64,000 bases of DNA from GCA-002726655 sp046582185 (GCA_046582185.1 JAYGEX010000041.1:139773-203772), one strand, 5' to 3'. Counted from the first letter of the stretch, positions 25,005 to 35,341 are shown. Numbers and translations: made by a program. The notes: generated by a model not told the origin, from the letters alone.

Positions 25005-25916
25005 ATGGATCTGTATCAACCCATAGAATCAGCCCTTACAATTTGGCTGCAGGAAACTGCGCCGGAAGCTCGCCGCTTCTTCCATGGACGCGGGCATCTT
25101 CACGAAGGGCTGGAACATATTAATATCGATTGGTACCCACCCCTTCTGTTAATTACGGCATATTCCGAAATTCAGAATATTTCAGCACTGATATCAACAA
25201 TCACAAGAGTAGACAACAACGCACAAGTCAAGTCTATCAAGCTGCAGGAACGCTTCAAAAAAGGCGCACCAGCGACTACAATCTTCGGTGAAGAACTCAA
25301 CGAACTGATTGTTTCCGAGGGCAATCTAAAATTTGAAGTTCGTCCTGGCAGTCATCAAAATTCCGGGCTATTTCTTGATATGCGCCCATTGCGCCAATGG
25401 CTACAGAAATACAGTGAGGGCAGGAATGTCCTGAATCTGTTTGCTTATACCTGCGCCTTGTCGGTAGCGGCTCTGGACGGCAATGCCAGGCAAGTTGTCA
25501 ATGTTGATATGAGCAAGCCAAGCATCAAATGGGGTGAAAAAAATCACCTGCTCAATAATCAGGACCTACGTTCGGTTCGATCGGTGCCGCACAATGTATT
25601 TCGCTCATGGGGGCGGATAAAAAAAATGGGCCCGTATCAAACCATAATCATAGATCCACCAAGCCGGCAACGGGGCAGCTTCGATGCCGAAAAAAACTAT
25701 GCGACGGTACTAAAGAAACTACCCCAGCTAGCTGCTCCAGGCGCTGATATCATTGCAACCATAAATAGTCCATATCTAGGACCTGATTTCCTGATTAATT
25801 TAATGGATCGTTATGGACCTAAATGTACATCCGCAAGGGACATTCCCCCTTCTCCTGAATTTGAAGATAAATTTCCCGACAAAGCGCTTAAAATTGTCCG
25901 TTTTCGAGTCGACTAG
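25005..25916 (+). CDS. Class I SAM-dependent methyltransferase, RlmI/RlmL-like
   Basis: 303 residues. Residues about 100-130 (VRPGSHQNSGLFLDMRPLRQWL) and the SAM site NVLNLFAYTCALSVAAL match the S-adenosylmethionine-dependent methyltransferase group related to RlmI and the C-terminal part of RlmL. YQTIIIDPPSRQRGSF contains DPPS, like the DPPxF motif of RNA or DNA base methyltransferases. A nucleic-acid target, probably rRNA, is likely. No PUA domain is visible, so it is not RlmI itself. Confidence 0.78.
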   Translation: MDLYQPIESALTIWLQETAPEARRFFHGRGHLHEGLEHINIDWYPPLLLITAYSEIQNISALISTITRVDNNAQVKSIKLQERFKKGAPATTIFGEELNELIVSEGNLKFEVRPGSHQNSGLFLDMRPLRQWLQKYSEGRNVLNLFAYTCALSVAALDGNARQVVNVDMSKPSIKWGEKNHLLNNQDLRSVRSVPHNVFRSWGRIKKMGPYQTIIIDPPSRQRGSFDAEKNYATVLKKLPQLAAPGADIIATINSPYLGPDFLINLMDRYGPKCTSARDIPPSPEFEDKFPDKALKIVRFRVD

Positions 25917-25969
25917 CAGCAGTAACAACGACAGCTTTCAAGTTTTATACCTTCAGGAATCAAACAAGA

Positions 25970-27871
25970 ATGCCGAAAAGGCAAGACCTACCGCCATCGA
26001 TTTTCAAAACGCTAGTAGAAAATTCTCTCGATGTCATCACCCTTATCGACGAAGATGGCTATACGATTTTTCAAAGCCTTTCCGTCGAGGCAACTCTTGG
26101 TTATTCCCCTGAAGAACTGATCGGGAAAAACATCTTCGACCTGGTCCATCCGGACGATGTGGAACTTACACTTAAGTCCCACGAACAAATTCTAGATCAG
26201 CTAGATATACCCCGAGTCATCATAAAATTCCTGCACAAAGACCAGACCTGACTTAAAATGGAAGTGCTCGCTCAGCCGATTAAACATGGCGAAATAGTTG
26301 GTGTACTACTTCATTCTCGCGATGTTTCTCTACAGCAAGACATCCTGGACGACCTGCAGCAATCAAAGGAGTCATTTCAGGCTGCATTTAACGCAACAAG
26401 TGTAATTTCCGCAATCAGTGACCCTGCCACGGACGAATTCTTAAGGGTAAACGACGCGTGGGTTAAAGCACTTGGATGGAGCCAGGAAGAGGCGATAGGC
26501 AAAACAGCCCTGGTGCTAAATGTCTGGGGAAGTCAAGAGAACAGGAAGGGTATTCTCGAAACGCTTAATAAACAGGGAGAGTTAAAGGCATTCAAAGCTA
26601 AACTCTACTCGCGCACTGGAACTGTACTGACGGTACTGGTTGATGCGCAACGTCTCGACACAACACAAGGTCGAATAATATTCATCTCCGGCATCGACAT
26701 AACAGAGCGCGAAGAGAACGAAGCACAGCTGCGCCAATCCCAGAAGTTAGAGTCCCTTGGCCAGTTAACCGGCGGCATCGCCCATGACTTCAATAACCTG
26801 TTAACTGTCATCATTGGCCAGGCCGAGCTCGCCGCTCTTGACGCCAGTGACAGCGAGAAAGTTGTACATTCCATGGAAGTCATTCAGCGGTCTGCTGAAA
26901 GTGGCGCCAAACTTGTGCACCAGCTACTCGCATTCGCTAGAAAGCAACGGCTCAGTCCGAAGTCCTTTGAACTCGGCGAGCATTTGAAATCAATAGGCCC
27001 ATTGCTTAGCACCACTCTTGGAAAAGAGATCGGTCTGGAGATAACAAGCTACGACAAAGGCTGGTTCTGTCACCTCGACCCCGCACAACTAGACAACGCT
27101 GTGCTGAATATGGCAATAAATGCTAGAGACGCTATGCCGGACGGTGGTGTACTGGTATTCACCGCCAAACAATTGGTATTGGCAGACTCAGAAGCAACTG
27201 CCATCTCTCTACCACCTGGAGACTATATACAACTTGATATCAAAGACTCCGGCACTGGCATAGCTCCGGAAATCATTGAACATGTTTTTGATCCCTTCTT
27301 TACGACCAAACAGTCTTCCGGTGGAACGGGGCTGGGTTTGAGCATGTTGTGTGGCTTCACCAAGCAATCTGGCGGTCATATATCTATCGCATCAGGCTGC
27401 AATGGGGAAGACACGACTATCTCCCTCCTGATACCACGCGGGAAAGGGAAACCGAGTTCGCAGCCACAACCCGTTGTCCGCCAGGTTAAGAACCAAGAGC
27501 ATCGACGGGTATTACTCGTTGAAGACAATGCAGAAGTACGATCACTGATATCATAATTGCTGGCATCCCTTAAACTTGACGTAATTGAAGCCGAAAGCGG
27601 CGAGAATATTAAGGAGTTTCGAAAGGAAGATTTCGAACTCCTGGTTTCGGACGTTATGTTGCCTGGCGAACTAAAAGGTCCGAATATCGCCAGACAACTA
27701 AGAAATGACAAGCCGAGACTTGCGGTGCTCTATATGTCTGGATTCCAGCAAGGTATCCTAACGGAGGATGACTTGGCGCTAGAAAATGTCGACTTTATCC
27801 AGAAACCATTTTCCAGGAATGACTTTGCCATCAAGATAGAGGCATTGTTAGAAACAATTAATACTGCATGA
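25970..27871 (+). pseudogene. PAS-PAS hybrid histidine kinase with two in-frame stops
   Basis: One continuous frame of about 634 codons encodes PAS (LVENSLDVITLIDEDGYTIFQS), a second PAS, HisKA with GQLTGGIAHDFNNLL (phospho-His), HATPase (NAVLNMAINARDAMP, DSGTGIA, GGTGLGLSM) and a receiver (VLLVEDNAEVRS, LLVSDVMLPG, IQKPFS). TGA at 26249-26251 stands where PAS domains usually have tryptophan (KDQT-stop-LKMEVLA). TAA at 27554-27556 interrupts the receiver after RSLIS. Both are point changes without loss of frame. A piece from 26258 to 27556 with the kinase core could still be translated. The second kinase overlaps the end (ATGA). Confidence 0.82.
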
Positions 27872-29694
27872 CTGAAACGAAAATTATTTATTTACTAGCC
27901 AGCACAATATTGGCCCTATTCGTTGTGGTAGCCGTTCTTCTTATTTACTACCGCCGCTCGGCCAGTAGTGTCAAAAACCTTAGCTCACTAATCAATGAGA
28001 TATCAGAAGCCGGTGCTGTGATCAGTGATGGCAAAATAATAGCCGTTAATCAGGCACTGGAAAAGTTGCTCCAGCGAAACCGGGCTGAGCTGATAGGTCA
28101 CGACATAGAATCTATGGTGCAATCGCTGGATCTGCAAGAAAGTACCAGGGCGCACTTCCGTGAACAATTAGCTCATCCAGGCAACCTGAAATTCACCTTG
28201 GCTTTTTTGAACAAGGACAAAAAGTTTGGCGTCCTTGAGCTGAATTTCGCTCAGATAGGACATGGTACCAGTGACTTTTTCCTGTTGGTCTACAACATCT
28301 CGGAAAGAGAGGTGCTCGAACAACGGCAAAAGAATCAGGAAGCTCAATTCGATTGGGTGAAACAGATATCCGGCCTGGGATTCTGGCTGTATGACGTAAA
28401 GTCAGGCCAACAAGAGTGGTCGGACTATCTCAAGGCAATGTTTGATATCAAAACCCCGGAAGACGAACTCCCGTTCACGGATCAACTCATCGATTTCCGG
28501 CATTTGCATCCTGATGATATCTACATAAGAGATACAATTACAGATGCTGTGCAGCGGGGCGAAAATCCACCGACGCTCAAGTTCAGGGTCAACACACCCA
28601 GTGGTAAAACATTGCATGTACAGCTCCATATGACTTTACTAAAAGATGAGACTGGCGCAACAACTCACATATTTGCCATTGTTCAGGATCTTAGTGAAAA
28701 GGTTGAAAGTGAGCACAGATTTCTGCAGGCGCAAAAAATGGTAGCAGTGGGAAATCTAACTGGCGGTCTTGCCCATGACTTTAACAATCTTCTCCACGTC
28801 ATCCTGGGTAACGTTGAGATCATGTCGACGCCGAATTCAGATTCGGACATAGAATCTCTCGCAGCAATTGCGCGTGCCGCTCACCGTGGTGCAGAACTGA
28901 CGCAACGTCTGCTGGCCTTTTCAAGAAAACAGGTACTAGATTTACAGGCAGTCAATATAGAGCAATCCATGAAGTCAATGGTCCCTCTGTTAAGCAGGAC
29001 GCTTGGAGCTGCTATCGACATTGAACTACATCCTTCTCTAGGCTTGAGGAACTGCTATATTGATTCCCACCAGCTCGAGAGCTGTATTTTGAACCTTGCG
29101 ATTAATGCACGACATGCGATGCCAGACGGCGGTACGCTAACAATCGAAGCCTTTAACAAGACTCTGGATCAAGACTATGCGGATAAGCACGACGAAGTAA
29201 TACCAGGAGAATATGTTCAACTTAATATCACTGACACAGGCATTGGTATGGCGCCGGAAGTTGTTGATAGAGTGTTCGAACCTTTCTTCACAACTCGCGA
29301 GGTAGGTGAAGGGTCAAGGCTAGGGTTGAGCATGGTGTTTGGCTTTATCAAACAATCAAAAGGCCATGTTTCAATTTACAGCGAAGAAAGTATCGGCACG
29401 TCGATAAATTTGTTTCTGCCTGTCACCACAGAAGAAACCACCAAAGCAATTCCCGAATCCCACAAAAGGGATAGCAAAATAGTCGGCAAGGTCCTCCTGG
29501 TTGAAGACAACCTGCAAGTGGCAGAGAGTTTTGCCCGCCAACACCCCAGCGCGAAAACAATCTATATGTCAGGCTACACTGAGAATGCAATAGCGCAGCA
29601 CGGTATATTGGACGAGGGAACCGTGCTCTTGAATAAACCGTTTACCCGTACCGAACTGGTTGAGAAAATTCTCCATACATTAGATAGCAATTAG
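27868..29694 (+). CDS. PAS-PAS histidine kinase with truncated receiver domain
   Basis: 608 residues. An N-terminal membrane segment (residues 7-29) leads to two PAS domains, then HisKA with GNLTGGLAHDFNNLL, HATPase (SCILNLAINARHAMP, DTGIGMAPEVVDRVFEPFFTT, LGLSMVFGF) and a short receiver. The receiver starts normally (KVLLVEDNLQVAES) but jumps to ARQHPSAKTIYMSGYTE, losing about 45 residues that hold the phospho-acceptor aspartate. The HATPase G2 box is also altered (GEGSRLGLSM). The start overlaps the preceding kinase stop, so both were likely made together as related sensors. It may still phosphorylate an external partner. Confidence 0.78.
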   Translation: MTETKIIYLLASTILALFVVVAVLLIYYRRSASSVKNLSSLINEISEAGAVISDGKIIAVNQALEKLLQRNRAELIGHDIESMVQSLDLQESTRAHFREQLAHPGNLKFTLAFLNKDKKFGVLELNFAQIGHGTSDFFLLVYNISEREVLEQRQKNQEAQFDWVKQISGLGFWLYDVKSGQQEWSDYLKAMFDIKTPEDELPFTDQLIDFRHLHPDDIYIRDTITDAVQRGENPPTLKFRVNTPSGKTLHVQLHMTLLKDETGATTHIFAIVQDLSEKVESEHRFLQAQKMVAVGNLTGGLAHDFNNLLHVILGNVEIMSTPNSDSDIESLAAIARAAHRGAELTQRLLAFSRKQVLDLQAVNIEQSMKSMVPLLSRTLGAAIDIELHPSLGLRNCYIDSHQLESCILNLAINARHAMPDGGTLTIEAFNKTLDQDYADKHDEVIPGEYVQLNITDTGIGMAPEVVDRVFEPFFTTREVGEGSRLGLSMVFGFIKQSKGHVSIYSEESIGTSINLFLPVTTEETTKAIPESHKRDSKIVGKVLLVEDNLQVAESFARQHPSAKTIYMSGYTENAIAQHGILDEGTVLLNKPFTRTELVEKILHTLDSN

Positions 29695-29751
29695 TCTCAC
29701 AATCTGATGCCAAATTTCCTATCATCCAGGCTCTGTAGATAAGGAGGATGT

Positions 29752-30894
29752 GTGGCTGTAATTACCTGTATCGAGGACCTTCATGTCCTGTATCAGAAGC
29801 GTGTACCTCGTATGTTCTACGACTATACCGATTCTGGCTCCTGGACCGAGAGCACTTATCGAGACAATGTCTCGGCCTTTGACAAACTCAAGCTGCGTCA
29901 GCGCGTGTTATTGGACATGGATGGACGAAGCATCAAATCGAACATGATTGGCCAGGAGGTCAATATGCCTGTCGCTCTGGCGCCGGTAGGTTTGACCGGT
30001 ATGCAGCACGCTGATGGTGAAATTAAGGCGGCGAGAGCCGCGGAGAAATTTGGCGTACCTTACTGCCTTTCCACCATGAGCATTTGTTCAATTGAGGACG
30101 TCGCTGAAAATACCAACGCGCCATTCTGGTTTCAGTTATATGTCATGCGCGACAGGAAATATATCGAACGACTCATTGATCGCGCCAAAGCTGCCAACTG
30201 TTCGGCGCTGGTGCTAACAGTTGATCTGCAAATCCTCGGACAGCGGCATAAAGATATCAAGAACGGCCTGTCTACACCACCAAAACCAACCCTGCGCAAT
30301 ATCATCAATATCGCTACCAAACCGAGATGGTTGCTAAACATGCTCGGCACAAGGCGATATAGCTTTGGTAATATTGCTGGCCATGTGGATGCTGTAGATG
30401 GTATGGGATCATTGGCCAGGTGGACCGCCGGACAATTCGACCCCTCGCTGAGTTGGGACGATGTCAATTGGATCAAAGATCGCTGGGGCGGCAAGCTAAT
30501 TCTGAAGGGGATTATTGACCCGGACGACGCAAAGCTGGCTGTTCAAAGTGGAGCGGATGCCTTAATTGTCTCGAACCACGGTGGAAGGCAATTAGATGGC
30601 GCACCTGCATCAATAGATGCATTACCACAAATTGTAGATGCTGTAGGCGGCGAGATCGAAATTTGGATGGATGGCGGTATTCGATCAGGCCAGGATGTGT
30701 TCAAGGCCTTGGCCCTTGGTGCTACAGGGACCCTGATAGGCCGATCATATATCTATGGGCTTGGCGCAATGGGTGAGCCTGGCGTGACCAAGGCATTACA
30801 AATCATTGCCAATGAACTTGATCTGACAATGGCATTTTGTGGCTTAACAGATATCAGAAAAGTATCAAAGAAAGTTATCTGGCATAGCAGCTAA
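29752..30894 (+). CDS. FMN-dependent alpha-hydroxy-acid dehydrogenase/oxidase
   Basis: 380 residues from a GTG start with a strong AAGGAGG site. The family hallmarks are in order: FYDYTDSGSWTESTYRDN, MPVALAPVGLTGMQHADGE, LYVMRDRKYIERLIDRA, LILKGII (flavin lysine), and IVSNHGGRQLDGAPA with the catalytic histidine and substrate arginine, then EIWMDGGIRSGQDVFKALALGA. It should oxidise a 2-hydroxy acid such as L-lactate to the keto acid. The LldD-like length and motif set fit, but substrate choice among lactate, glycolate and mandelate types cannot be told. Confidence 0.87.
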   Translation: MAVITCIEDLHVLYQKRVPRMFYDYTDSGSWTESTYRDNVSAFDKLKLRQRVLLDMDGRSIKSNMIGQEVNMPVALAPVGLTGMQHADGEIKAARAAEKFGVPYCLSTMSICSIEDVAENTNAPFWFQLYVMRDRKYIERLIDRAKAANCSALVLTVDLQILGQRHKDIKNGLSTPPKPTLRNIINIATKPRWLLNMLGTRRYSFGNIAGHVDAVDGMGSLARWTAGQFDPSLSWDDVNWIKDRWGGKLILKGIIDPDDAKLAVQSGADALIVSNHGGRQLDGAPASIDALPQIVDAVGGEIEIWMDGGIRSGQDVFKALALGATGTLIGRSYIYGLGAMGEPGVTKALQIIANELDLTMAFCGLTDIRKVSKKVIWHSS

Positions 30895-31017
30895 TCTCTC
30901 AGGGAAATATGGCTGTTGAGCCAAAATTGCAAAATCCATTGATTGTCGGGTATTGCGATATTCATTACGTCCTAAATTTTTATGAACAGGAGCCAACTGG
31001 TTTCGCGAGTCCAGAAA

Positions 31018-31503
31018 ATGAATGAAATTTTGATATTGACCACCGGCGGCACCATTGATAAGGTCTACTTTGATGCCAAAAGTCACTACGAAGTAGGAAG
31101 CTCAATTGTCGGCAGCCTGTTAGAGCAAGCCGAGGTCAAGCACCCTCATAAAATAGTTGGGGTCGTCCAAAAAGACAGTCTCGAACTCACCGACGAAGAC
31201 AGGTCAAAAATCAGGGATGTAATCCTTGATCATCCCCATCGACAGATTGTTATAACCCATGGTACAGATACCATAACCGAAACAGCCCACACCCTCTCCA
31301 AGCTGACAGGTCGCACGATTGTACTCACGGGTTCATTGGCACCGGCGCGATTCGCCATGACGGATGCTATGTTCAATATCGGCATGGCCATCGCGACGGT
31401 GCAGGCAAAAACTCCAGGCATTTACATTGTTATGAATGGTACTGTGTTTGATGCTCATTTGGTGCACAAAGACAGGGAACAAAATGCCTTCATTGGAGAC
31501 TAG
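31018..31503 (+). CDS. Short asparaginase-family protein
   Basis: 161 residues from the ATG at 31018, where the strand-1 motif starts (MNEILILTTGGTIDKVYFDA). ITHGTDTITETA is the second threonine motif of bacterial asparaginases, and TIVLTGSLAPARFAMTDAMFN follows. The protein lacks the second domain of AnsA/AnsB but is full length for the compact asparaginase-domain family of about 160 residues found in proteobacteria. It may hydrolyse asparagine or another amide; the biochemical role of the short family is not well settled. Confidence 0.82.
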   Translation: MNEILILTTGGTIDKVYFDAKSHYEVGSSIVGSLLEQAEVKHPHKIVGVVQKDSLELTDEDRSKIRDVILDHPHRQIVITHGTDTITETAHTLSKLTGRTIVLTGSLAPARFAMTDAMFNIGMAIATVQAKTPGIYIVMNGTVFDAHLVHKDREQNAFIGD

Positions 31504-31576
31504 CTGCGAGCAGACAACATCAATCAAGCAAACTATAAATTACAAATTACAAATTATTTTAACAAGGAACATACAC

Positions 31577-32356
31577 ATGGTAGATTTTGCAATGCCAAAC
31601 TTTTCAATTGATCTCTCTGACCAGGTCGCGCTGGTGACCGGAACTACCTCAGGCCTCGGCAAGAGGTTTGCACAGATATTGGCAAAGTGCGGTGCAAAGG
31701 TTGTACTCACAGGGCGAAGAGTTGAAAAGCTTGACGAGCTTGCTGCACAAATTCGTGGCGATGGCGGTATTTGCGAACCACTTACCATGGACATGACAGA
31801 TAGAGAAAGTATTCGTTCAACCCTCGTGAAAGCGGAAGATACATTTGGACCGATTACCACGCTGATTAATAACGCAGGCATTCCGGATGCTCAGGTTATC
31901 GTCCGAATGAGTGACGAACTCATCGACAATGTATTTAATACAAATCTGGTGGGGCCGTGGATTCTATCTTCAGAATTCGCCAAGCGTCTGATCAAGGAAA
32001 AGCTAGCAGGCAGAATCGTTAACATTTCATCTATTGCCGCTTTTAATACGACGGCGCAATCCTCAGCCGCGCTCTATGCAACAACCAAGTCCGGAATTGC
32101 CCGCATGACCGAGGCAATGGCAGTTGAATGGGCGCGATTTAACATCAACGTTAATTGTATTGCGCCCGGCGCATTTTCATCAGAAATGCTGGATGGAATG
32201 CTGGAGCGGATCGGTGATATATCGGTAGGATTCCCACGAAGACGAATCTGTGATCCCGCGCAAATGGATAGCACCTTGCTATTCCTTGTCTCACCCTCCT
32301 CCGAGTGCGTGACAGGAACCATCATCAAAGTTGACGATGGTCAAAGCCCGCGATAG
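31577..32356 (+). CDS. SDR-family oxidoreductase
   Basis: 259 residues from the ATG at 31577 with AAGGA ahead. ALVTGTTSGLGKRFA is the NAD(P)-binding TGxxxGxG motif, NNAG follows, and the active site shows ISSIAAF with YATTK. NCIAPGAFSSEM and the C-terminal TGTIIKVDDGQSPR are also typical. It is a classical SDR that oxidises or reduces an alcohol or ketone, perhaps in acyl or sterol-like metabolism. Direct A-rich repeats (AAATTAC, period 7) lie just upstream at about 31537-31557. The gene ends at the hairpin shared with the MFS gene. Confidence 0.85.
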   Translation: MVDFAMPNFSIDLSDQVALVTGTTSGLGKRFAQILAKCGAKVVLTGRRVEKLDELAAQIRGDGGICEPLTMDMTDRESIRSTLVKAEDTFGPITTLINNAGIPDAQVIVRMSDELIDNVFNTNLVGPWILSSEFAKRLIKEKLAGRIVNISSIAAFNTTAQSSAALYATTKSGIARMTEAMAVEWARFNINVNCIAPGAFSSEMLDGMLERIGDISVGFPRRRICDPAQMDSTLLFLVSPSSECVTGTIIKVDDGQSPR

Positions 32357-32370
32357 TCATCAGCGTATAC

Positions 32371-32407
32371 CCTGGACAAAGATATTTTTGCAGTATCTAT
32401 GTCCAGG
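32371..32407. terminator. Bidirectional hairpin between convergent genes
   Basis: CCTGGACAAAGATA (32371-32384) and TATCTATGTCCAGG (32394-32407) form a 14-bp stem with one mismatch around a nine-base T-rich loop. It lies between the SDR gene and the convergent MFS gene. There is no long T-run after either arm, but position and strength fit a shared terminator. Confidence 0.7.
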
Positions 32408-32422
32408 CATTCACCACTTTCT

Positions 32423-33754
32423 TTAGCGCATTGCCTCCGGTGGCAGACCCATGGCTCGAATACTGCTTGAGAACATCGACAATAGTGCCACAGACATAAA
32501 CAACCCTCCACAGCCAAGGAACAGCATAGTCAAGCCCACATATTCAACGATATAACCTGAGAGCGCTGCAGAAATGGGGGCCAGCCCCATATTGGCAAAA
32601 ATAATGACACTCATGATGCGACCCAGCATGTCCTGGGGTATTCGCTTTTGAATCCAGGTCATAAAAAAGATTTGCAGGAAGCCGCCGATGATCCCCATAT
32701 TGAACAGGATCAACATGCCGTAAACGGTCTCGCTGGCGAAGCCAAGAAATATAAGTGTTGCACCTTCGATCGCATCCAGGCTAAGAACCATAATGCCTAA
32801 ATGCTTCGCCTTTGGCATCGGCAAGGTACCAGCGAGTATGACCCCAAGCAGCGCACCAGCGCTATGGGACGACATCAAAAATCCATAGGCCGCAGCACCT
32901 TCTAAAAATCTTTCAGACGCCAGTAAGGGAATGCCAATACTGATTGGACCCTGCGCCAGAAAACCAACCGCAGCAATGTAAAACATCAATATAAACAAGG
33001 AACGATCGGTTTTCAGATAGCTAAACCCGCCCTTGATTGATTCAAGTAATGAATCACTGCTATCTGATCGCCGGTCCCTATCCTGGGGAATTAAAATCCT
33101 TTGGACAATAACCCACGAGAACAGAAATGTAATTGCATCAATCGCGAAGACTAGCCCAATAGATTGTAAATCATCTGGCGAGGCACCGTCAGCTTGCCGG
33201 CTGATGGATCCACCGCTCAGAAGCACAATCATTGTACCGGCAAGTGCAGGACCCACGAGAAAACATATCTGGGCAGACCCGCCCATGACAGAATTTGCAA
33301 TTTGGAGATCATCTTTGGCGACCAGCTGCGGCAAAATCGCCGACTGCGCAGGAAAGGCGAATGCACCTACCGCACCGGATAAAAAGGCATAGAGATATAC
33401 CATCCACATTTCTACCATCTCGGTGATAACCAGAAAAGCCAGCGAGGACAATAAAACCAGGTAGACCAGTTTTGTATCCAGGATTACGCGCCGCGGGGAG
33501 AAACGATCAGCCAGTGCACCGCCAACAAGGATGAATACTGCACGTGGAATCGCCGCCGTCGCCATGACAGTGCCCAAGGTAAATGCGTTGTCGGTTAGCT
33601 GAATAACAAGCCACGGTAGCGCAACCATTGAGAACGCATCACCTAACATGGAAATTAGCGACCCAGACCACAGCAAAATGAAACTTCGGGTTTTTAGAAC
33701 CGACAGACCTGCCAGTCTCGAATTCTTACTGGAGAGTTGTACTGAATCTTCCAT
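32423..33754 (-). CDS. MFS transporter (EntS/MFS_3-like)
   Basis: 443 residues, about twelve membrane segments. FILLWSGSLISMLGDAFSMVALPWLVIQLT is the usual first segment of the MFS_3 group, and GGALADRFSPRRVILDTKL is its loop 2-3 motif A. A central charged loop (DRDRRSDSSDSLLESIKGGFSYL) separates the halves. Members export small molecules such as siderophores or drugs. It is intact, unlike the other two MFS genes in this window. Substrate unknown. Confidence 0.83.
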   Translation of the reverse strand: MEDSVQLSSKNSRLAGLSVLKTRSFILLWSGSLISMLGDAFSMVALPWLVIQLTDNAFTLGTVMATAAIPRAVFILVGGALADRFSPRRVILDTKLVYLVLLSSLAFLVITEMVEMWMVYLYAFLSGAVGAFAFPAQSAILPQLVAKDDLQIANSVMGGSAQICFLVGPALAGTMIVLLSGGSISRQADGASPDDLQSIGLVFAIDAITFLFSWVIVQRILIPQDRDRRSDSSDSLLESIKGGFSYLKTDRSLFILMFYIAAVGFLAQGPISIGIPLLASERFLEGAAAYGFLMSSHSAGALLGVILAGTLPMPKAKHLGIMVLSLDAIEGATLIFLGFASETVYGMLILFNMGIIGGFLQIFFMTWIQKRIPQDMLGRIMSVIIFANMGLAPISAALSGYIVEYVGLTMLFLGCGGLFMSVALLSMFSSSIRAMGLPPEAMR

Positions 33755-33893
33755 TTATAACGATGCGCCTGCTTACCGCAAAATTCACCAGAATAATACA
33801 AGCATCCTACCTCCATCACCAGACTCCCACCTTGCTCAATACCAACAAATATGAATAATCACTCCTGTCTTTAATTAATGAATATGTGAACCA

Positions 33894-35321
33894 ATGATAA
33901 AACGACGCTCTTTACTTCAGGCTGGAGTGGCGCTCCCCGCAGGCGCTTTACTTTTAAATGGCTGCAGCCAGTCCTCAGGGCCATCAGGTGTACCTGAAGG
34001 TACTTATCTATCTGATAATTTTGGGCCAGTTGAGGTCGAATCTACAATTACCGAAATGAACGTTGCGGGTACTATTCCAGAAGAACTCACCGGGCGTTTT
34101 CTGCGAAATGGCCCTAACCCGTTTAACGAAGCTGATGCTTCGTCCTACCACTGGTTCACAGGTGACGGTATGGTGCATGGCTTGCGCCTGGATAACGGCA
34201 GAGCAGATTGGTATAGAAATCGCTGGGTGCGAACCAACGATATGGTTGAAGCGCTGGGTGAACCGCTTGATGGTCGACACCTGGGCGGTGGACCAAACAC
34301 CAACGTCATTGGGCACAACGGACGAACCTGGGCGATTGTGGAATCAGGTACATCACCCGTTGAATTAACTTATGAGCTTGAAACCATCGGCAATAGTGCT
34401 GGTTGGGGACCTTATACAGCTCATCCAAAGCTTGACCCGGAGTCAGGAGAACTTCATGCAATCTGTTATGACTGGGCTAATTATCGTGACCACATTAAAT
34501 ATGTGGTCATGGACCCCCAGGCAAATCAGGTATCAAGTACTGATATAGCGATGCCAGGCATGTGTATGATTCACGACATGAGCCTGACCAAAAATTATGT
34601 GGTGATTTATGATCTGCCAGTGACGATTAGCTTCACGGCCATCGCTAAGGGCGCAGACTACCCATTTCGCTGGGACAGGGATCACGAACCACGCGTAGGA
34701 CTCATGCCACGTAAGGGTGACCAGAAGAATATTATCTGGAGCAGTGTATCTCCAAATTATGCTTACCATCCTATGAATGCCTTTGAGGATGCTGATGGCA
34801 ATGTCATCATCGACATCTGTCGCTACGACAAAATGTTTGACGCCGACACCAACGGTCCTTTCGGCGATAGCCTGCCAAAGCTGGACCGTTGGACGATTAA
34901 TCCGAAGACACAAAAACTATCAGAGCAGCGCGTCGATGACCGACCTCAGGAATTTCCTCGCATCCACCCTGAATTGACCAGTAAACCGTATCAATATGGC
35001 TACGCACTGGCCTCGGAAGGTACAAGTTTTCCCGCCATCTACAAACACGATATGAATAATGGCGATAGCTGGGTATTTGATCTTGGTCCAGGGCGACATG
35101 GCGCAGAGCCCTACTTCATACCGAAGGAAGATGCAGAGTCGGAGGATGATGGCTACATCATGACCTACGTTTATGATGAAGGTAAAAAGACCAGTGAACT
35201 TCTTATCATCGATGCACAGGACTTCAGCCGGCCAGCCCTCGCTCAAATTCATCTGCCGGTTCGAGTACCTTATGGCTTTCACGGAAGCTGGGTCGCAGAT
35301 GATGCCGAGACTGCGATATAG
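33894..35321 (+). CDS. Carotenoid cleavage oxygenase-family protein, Tat lipoprotein
   Basis: 475 residues. The N-terminus KRRSLLQAG is a twin-arginine motif, followed by a hydrophobic stretch and LLNGC, a lipobox, so the folded protein is probably exported by Tat and lipid-anchored. The carotenoid oxygenase fold shows GRFLRNGPNPF, HWFTGDGMVHGL and four iron-binding histidine contexts: YTAHPKLD, MIHDMSLT, YAYHPMNAF and YGFHGSWV. It should cleave a double bond of a carotenoid, stilbene or similar compound with oxygen. The exported form suggests an environmental substrate, for example a lignin-derived stilbene. Confidence 0.86.
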   Translation: MIKRRSLLQAGVALPAGALLLNGCSQSSGPSGVPEGTYLSDNFGPVEVESTITEMNVAGTIPEELTGRFLRNGPNPFNEADASSYHWFTGDGMVHGLRLDNGRADWYRNRWVRTNDMVEALGEPLDGRHLGGGPNTNVIGHNGRTWAIVESGTSPVELTYELETIGNSAGWGPYTAHPKLDPESGELHAICYDWANYRDHIKYVVMDPQANQVSSTDIAMPGMCMIHDMSLTKNYVVIYDLPVTISFTAIAKGADYPFRWDRDHEPRVGLMPRKGDQKNIIWSSVSPNYAYHPMNAFEDADGNVIIDICRYDKMFDADTNGPFGDSLPKLDRWTINPKTQKLSEQRVDDRPQEFPRIHPELTSKPYQYGYALASEGTSFPAIYKHDMNNGDSWVFDLGPGRHGAEPYFIPKEDAESEDDGYIMTYVYDEGKKTSELLIIDAQDFSRPALAQIHLPVRVPYGFHGSWVADDAETAI

Positions 35322-35341
35322 AAAATAGAGGCGCAAAAATA

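Noticed and set aside
25970..27871. TGA in the kinase as selenocysteine or as tryptophan codon
   Set aside because: The site is a conserved tryptophan, not a redox cysteine, and no SECIS-like hairpin was seen after it. Many intact genes in the window end in TGA (for example 5815, 6660-side genes and 51357), so a TGA=Trp code is excluded.
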